Below the pieces are notes generated by a model. It had not been told where the DNA came from. It saw only the letters and a list, made by a program, of their open reading frames with translations, and ran no database searches. The position numbers and the translations under genes were made by a program. This document shows, piece after piece, positions 60,819 through 64,000 of a stretch of 64,000 nucleotides of DNA; within the stretch, counting starts at the first letter, position 1, and every line of letters begins with the position of its first letter. The DNA comes from Pardosa pseudoannulata (lineage: Eukaryota > Arthropoda > Arachnida > Araneae > Lycosidae). The DNA lies in the NCBI GenBank assembly GCA_032207245.1, contig CM063509.1, positions 99,643,965 to 99,707,964 on the forward strand, written 5' to 3'.

Positions 60819-61437
60819 CCCTCCGAGTGGTACACACCGAGGAAAAAAGTCTCCAAAAATATGCTAAAGTTTCATTGTGTCAGTGACCAAAGTGTTCTAT
60901 GATTTTTTACTTCACCCTTTGTCGACTAGATTGGAATACGGGAAACCCACCCTCGTTACTGTCCCTTTACTTCCGGTTATAAATAGATATATAAATAGAC
61001 ATTATAGATTGTTAATTTTTAATACACATAAAGCTCGTCAAGTCTCGAAGATCATCCCATAAGAAATAATGGGTTCTAAAAGTACAAATAAAAATATTCT
61101 TTAAGAGAATGATTTCTATCTTTTTTTACGAAAGTCATCCAAGCTATTTAAGTGGTGCAATTAGAGATACATCTGTTACCGCAAACGAAATACTTCGAAA
61201 TAGAGATTTACAAAGCCATGAAAAGCAATCAGTGTCTTTGTGCCTCAGAGAGTAGGTGTGCAGTTCCTAAACAATTGACCTGACCCTCCTACCTCAAAAC
61301 TCCATAGGGGAAAACACTGGCAGAAATGTACATTACATCCATTTTCGGAACGTTTTGGAGGTCAAAAATTGTACGTGACAACCGCTTTGAAGACATCATC
61401 GGTTTGGCGGAATTGTACGTGCGAACAGCTTAGAGGG
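60819..61437. mobile_element. Nested TTAA-flanked element (619 bp)
   Basis: TTAA at 60815-60818 and 61438-61441. Ends CCCTCCGAGTGGTACAC and complement CCCTCTAAGCTGTTCGC. The open frame 60877-61062 is not recognised. Inserted in the older piggyBac-like element. Confidence 0.85.
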
Positions 61438-61639
61438 TTAATATCACTTTTCAAAAACATACGTTGGTTTTTAGTTAAGTAATAAAATATATGTAAACTT
61501 TCATTCCTCTTCCCCGCAGACCCCTTCATTTTGCATTATCAAATATGTTATACCTATTTTCACGGTTGTGAGCCAATTTGACTCATAGAATGGTTTAACA
61601 GTTAATCGCATAAAATGAAATTTATTAGTCCTATCAGGC

Positions 61640-61961
61640 CTGGGATATTTTCCAATTGGCTGAAGAGCTAAGAAGTAAATATAGAGAAAAAATCGAGAAC
61701 ACTTCCATTCCAATGACAGAAATTCGTGCTACTGACACACGGCAGAATTGTCAAGTTCAACAATCATGCAAAAGGAACAGATGTAGAAACCATTGTGCTA
61801 AATGTAATAGAAATGTTTGCGGAAAATGTGTTTCAAAAACAGATTTTATGTTTAAAAATGCTCTTTTGATATATTTGATAATAAATTTTTTGATAATAAA
61901 CATTTTATTTAAATTAAATTGGAACTATTTTCTTTGCAAAAAATTCAATTTTCTTGTTTGA
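61640..61961 (+). pseudogene. piggyBac transposase C-terminus with cysteine-rich domain
   Basis: Reads WDIFQLAEELRSKYREKIEN, then RATDTRQNCQVQQSCKRNRC and HCAKCNRNVCGKC. Seven cysteines follow the zinc cross-brace spacing of piggyBac C-terminal domains. The DDD core is missing. The frame runs on into a hydrophobic AT-rich tail up to 61961 rather than ending at the domain, so the original stop may be lost. Confidence 0.7.
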
Positions 61962-62202
61962 CTCAAATTGGCTCACTTCAGTACAAATAGGTATATGATC
62001 AACATTCGTAAATCTAGTGTTAAATATATTTAAAATAGCATATATTTTGCAATATTTTTTAATTTTTTCATTTGTCTATGTTTGTTTAGTTTATTTCTTT
62101 TATTTTAATTTACTATTTTTTCCTTTAACCTATTCCGTTGCTATCAGTTACGCAGTATCATTTGTCAAATTAAGAGAAACATTTTATTTATGTCATTATT
62201 AA

Positions 62203-62350
62203 CACATTGTGTGAGGGTACATTTCGCAGCAGAACTGTACCTTGAGAGGGCGTTTTGCGCGTAAATTTAGTTATTCAATTAAATCCCAATAGATCGAAAA
62301 TTATTTTATTTTTTAACCAACTTTGCGTATTTTATATTGAAATGTAAAAA
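62203..62350 (+). mobile_element. Third copy of the terminus seen in the duplicated blocks
   Basis: Starts CACATTGTGTG after TTAA (62199-62202). It is the inverted equivalent of 190-333 and 6170-6335, with 'gatcgaaaattattttattt' following. Shows that this end is a mobile, TTAA-targeting element and not just part of the block. Confidence 0.7.
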
Positions 62351-62365
62351 ATATTTTCCATGAAT

Positions 62366-62505
62366 TTTTGGATAATAAACATTTTATTTAAATTAATTTG
62401 GAACTATTTTCTTTGCAAAAAACTTCGATTTTCTTGTATGAGTCAAATTGGCTCACTTCATTTAAGTTAGGTATATGATCAACATCCGTTAATCTAGTGT
62501 TAATA
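62366..62505 (+). mobile_element. Extra right end of the 60749-62019 family
   Basis: Repeats 61880-62019 ('aaacattttatttaaatt', 'gagtcaaattggctcacttc' or close variants), ending AATCTAGTG before TTAA (62506-62509). The left part is missing. Confidence 0.75.
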
Positions 62506-62509
62506 AAAC

Positions 62510-63340
62510 CAATATTCCCTTACTTTCAAAATTATCTACTTAAGAGGCTATCTCAAACAAACTGAATCAAATTCATAATAGATTACTTTTTTCCTTAAAT
62601 ACCCAGTTCGAAAATTGGGGCTGAAGCGTCTAGTAATGTAAATGATTCCACTTAGAATGAATAATACGGAATATACGTAAACGAATGGATCATACGGAGA
62701 TGTTAAACATTTCCGTATTTTCTCTTTGGAGCAATAAACTTGTATAGAAATACACACAGAATTATTATCGTAATTTCTAGATATCTGTATCTTATCTGTC
62801 TTATAACAACTCCAGGTACTTTACACAAGTATAGATAGATAATTATGCTGTAATTGTGTAAAGAACGTGAATCGAATTCTGCATTGAATTTGAGATTTTT
62901 TTTCTGATAATTTTGTAGAGATAGGAATGATAGAGAAAGGTCAAGTTTATACTTTTTCGTTTGTTATCAATATTCCGTATCATTAAGAGGTTATTATAAT
63001 AATATACATGGCAGCCGTCTGAGGAGGGGGGGATCAGTTTTATTGTGTATTTAGGCCGGAACTATGGGAGGCCCATGAACCTTTTTTTATTTTTATCTTG
63101 TGACATGTTCAACACTCGTACAATTTTTAATAAACTTTATCCATTCCTTATGCTTATTGGTTCATGCCCATATGACGAATTGAAAAAGAATTAATTGTAG
63201 TGCACATATTTTATTAAGCTGTTATATTCTTCCCTTACAGAAAAAAACCCATTATGTAATACAAGTATTAATTTGAGCCAATCCTAAAACAAAATTCTAG
63301 GTTGTGCCTGGTTTTGGAATAAAGAAAATAAGTAGCAATA
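62510..63340. other. Interval with no gene seen
   Basis: AT-rich. The minus-strand frame at 62548-62757 is unrecognised. Confidence 0.4.
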
Positions 63341-63504
63341 ATATTTTAACACGCTGACGAACACTTGCGTGTACAGCCGTCAAAGCAAAGTTCACTATGT
63401 GGCATGATGGGAATAGCCGTCCAAAAGGAAACGTTCGTTTTTAGACACTACGGCTATAGCGGCACAAATGTGCATTTACCGGCGTACAAGTAAAAGCCTA
63501 GTAT

Positions 63505-63650
63505 CATGTTTTGGAAACAATGTTTTAGATTGAATTTATTTTTCCAAATGTTACACGACTTGCAGCTACAGTATGCATGCCTAGTGCCATGTTTTGGAAA
63601 CAATGTTTTCCATCTGTTACACGGCTTGCAGCTTCAGTATGTACGTGGGT
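63505..63650. repeat. Short direct duplication, about 85 bp
   Basis: 'catgttttggaaacaatgtt' recurs at about 63506 and 63591, each followed by 'tgttacacgacttgcagct' or a close variant. Lies inside a CG-richer stretch with repeated 'atagccgt' motifs (63360-63900) that may be another TTAA element starting at 63345. Its right end was not identified. Confidence 0.6.
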
Positions 63651-64000
63651 GTGAAGAGAGTAGTGCAATCATGTTTTCTCTTGAATTTATTTCTTTTTTG
63701 TCATTTATTTATTTTAGTTTGATTGTAAACTAACATTTAGTGTGAAACTCCCAAAAATACTTTATTGCACACAAAAAGATGCTTATTTGAGTCAATAAAC
63801 CTATCATTTACATTTTTAAATTTTTGCTCTTATAGCCGTCATCGTCTCATCACTTTGTGTTTAGAGTCAGCTGGCGCCATGACGGTCATAGCCGTAACCT
63901 AATTAAAGGTGCTGAATTATTCCAAATTAAGTTTTGTTTAATGCAGAAAGAGTAAAACTATACGTCTAATATTCAAAAAATTACAAAAAAGTATAGTGTT

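Larger units (their letters stand above)
60749..62019 (+). mobile_element. piggyBac-like element with a nested TTAA element
   Basis: TTAA at 60745-60748 and 62020-62023. Ends CACTAGATTTACGGA and complement CACTAGATTTACGAATG. The subterminal motif GAGCCAATTTGA is present at both ends in inverted orientation. A second TTAA element (60819-61437) sits inside. It keeps only the transposase C-terminus. Its end sequence is shared with the 82-bp MITEs of the 215-bp array. Confidence 0.88.

Overview
This window is AT-rich, non-coding eukaryotic DNA. No intact protein-coding gene, rRNA or true tRNA could be supported. The mix of fossils points to an arthropod, probably an arachnid: piggyBac-like, mariner, Tc1 and Tigger/pogo DNA transposons, non-LTR and BEL/Pao retrotransposon pieces, solo LTRs, tRNA-derived SINEs, many MITEs and long satellite-like arrays. 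The taxon is an inference from TE composition, not from a host gene.

Layout. 1-8350 holds a block of about 2.2 kb present twice (175-2350 and 6155-8350). Between the copies lie a (TA)n tract, a solo LTR inserted in a DNA-transposon remnant, and a Tigger fragment. 8340-11575 is a higher-order tandem repeat. 12400-13340 is a direct duplication. 13360-19115 is a layered composite: a non-LTR retrotransposon 3' end was hit by a TTAA-flanked element, which was hit by an LTR; parts were then duplicated and a second TTAA element entered at the same junction. 19500-22640 is a five-unit array of about 640 bp. 23680-28015 is an eleven-unit array of about 388 bp. 30608-31970 is an eight-unit array of about 180 bp. 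32640-37490 is an array of about 215-bp units, three of which carry the same 82-bp TTAA MITE.

From 38 kb onward the window is a patchwork of degenerate transposons: piggyBac-like, mariner, Tc1, a foldback MITE, SINEs and nested MITEs. One island at about 52800-53290 looks like a promoter with a first exon and a splice donor, and is the only candidate for host-gene sequence. Beyond it come microsatellites, a repeat of about 160 bp, a Tigger element with a nested SINE, and a cluster of TTAA elements at 57.5-62.5 kb.

The common thread is insertion at TTAA. At least 13 two-ended elements are flanked by TTAA (in two cases one copy is mutated), with terminal inverted repeats beginning CCC/CCT/CAC/GGGG. 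Four keep a piece of piggyBac transposase: three keep only the C-terminal cysteine-rich domain and one keeps only the N-terminal acidic region. Several insertions can be proven within the window because an empty copy of the target is also present.
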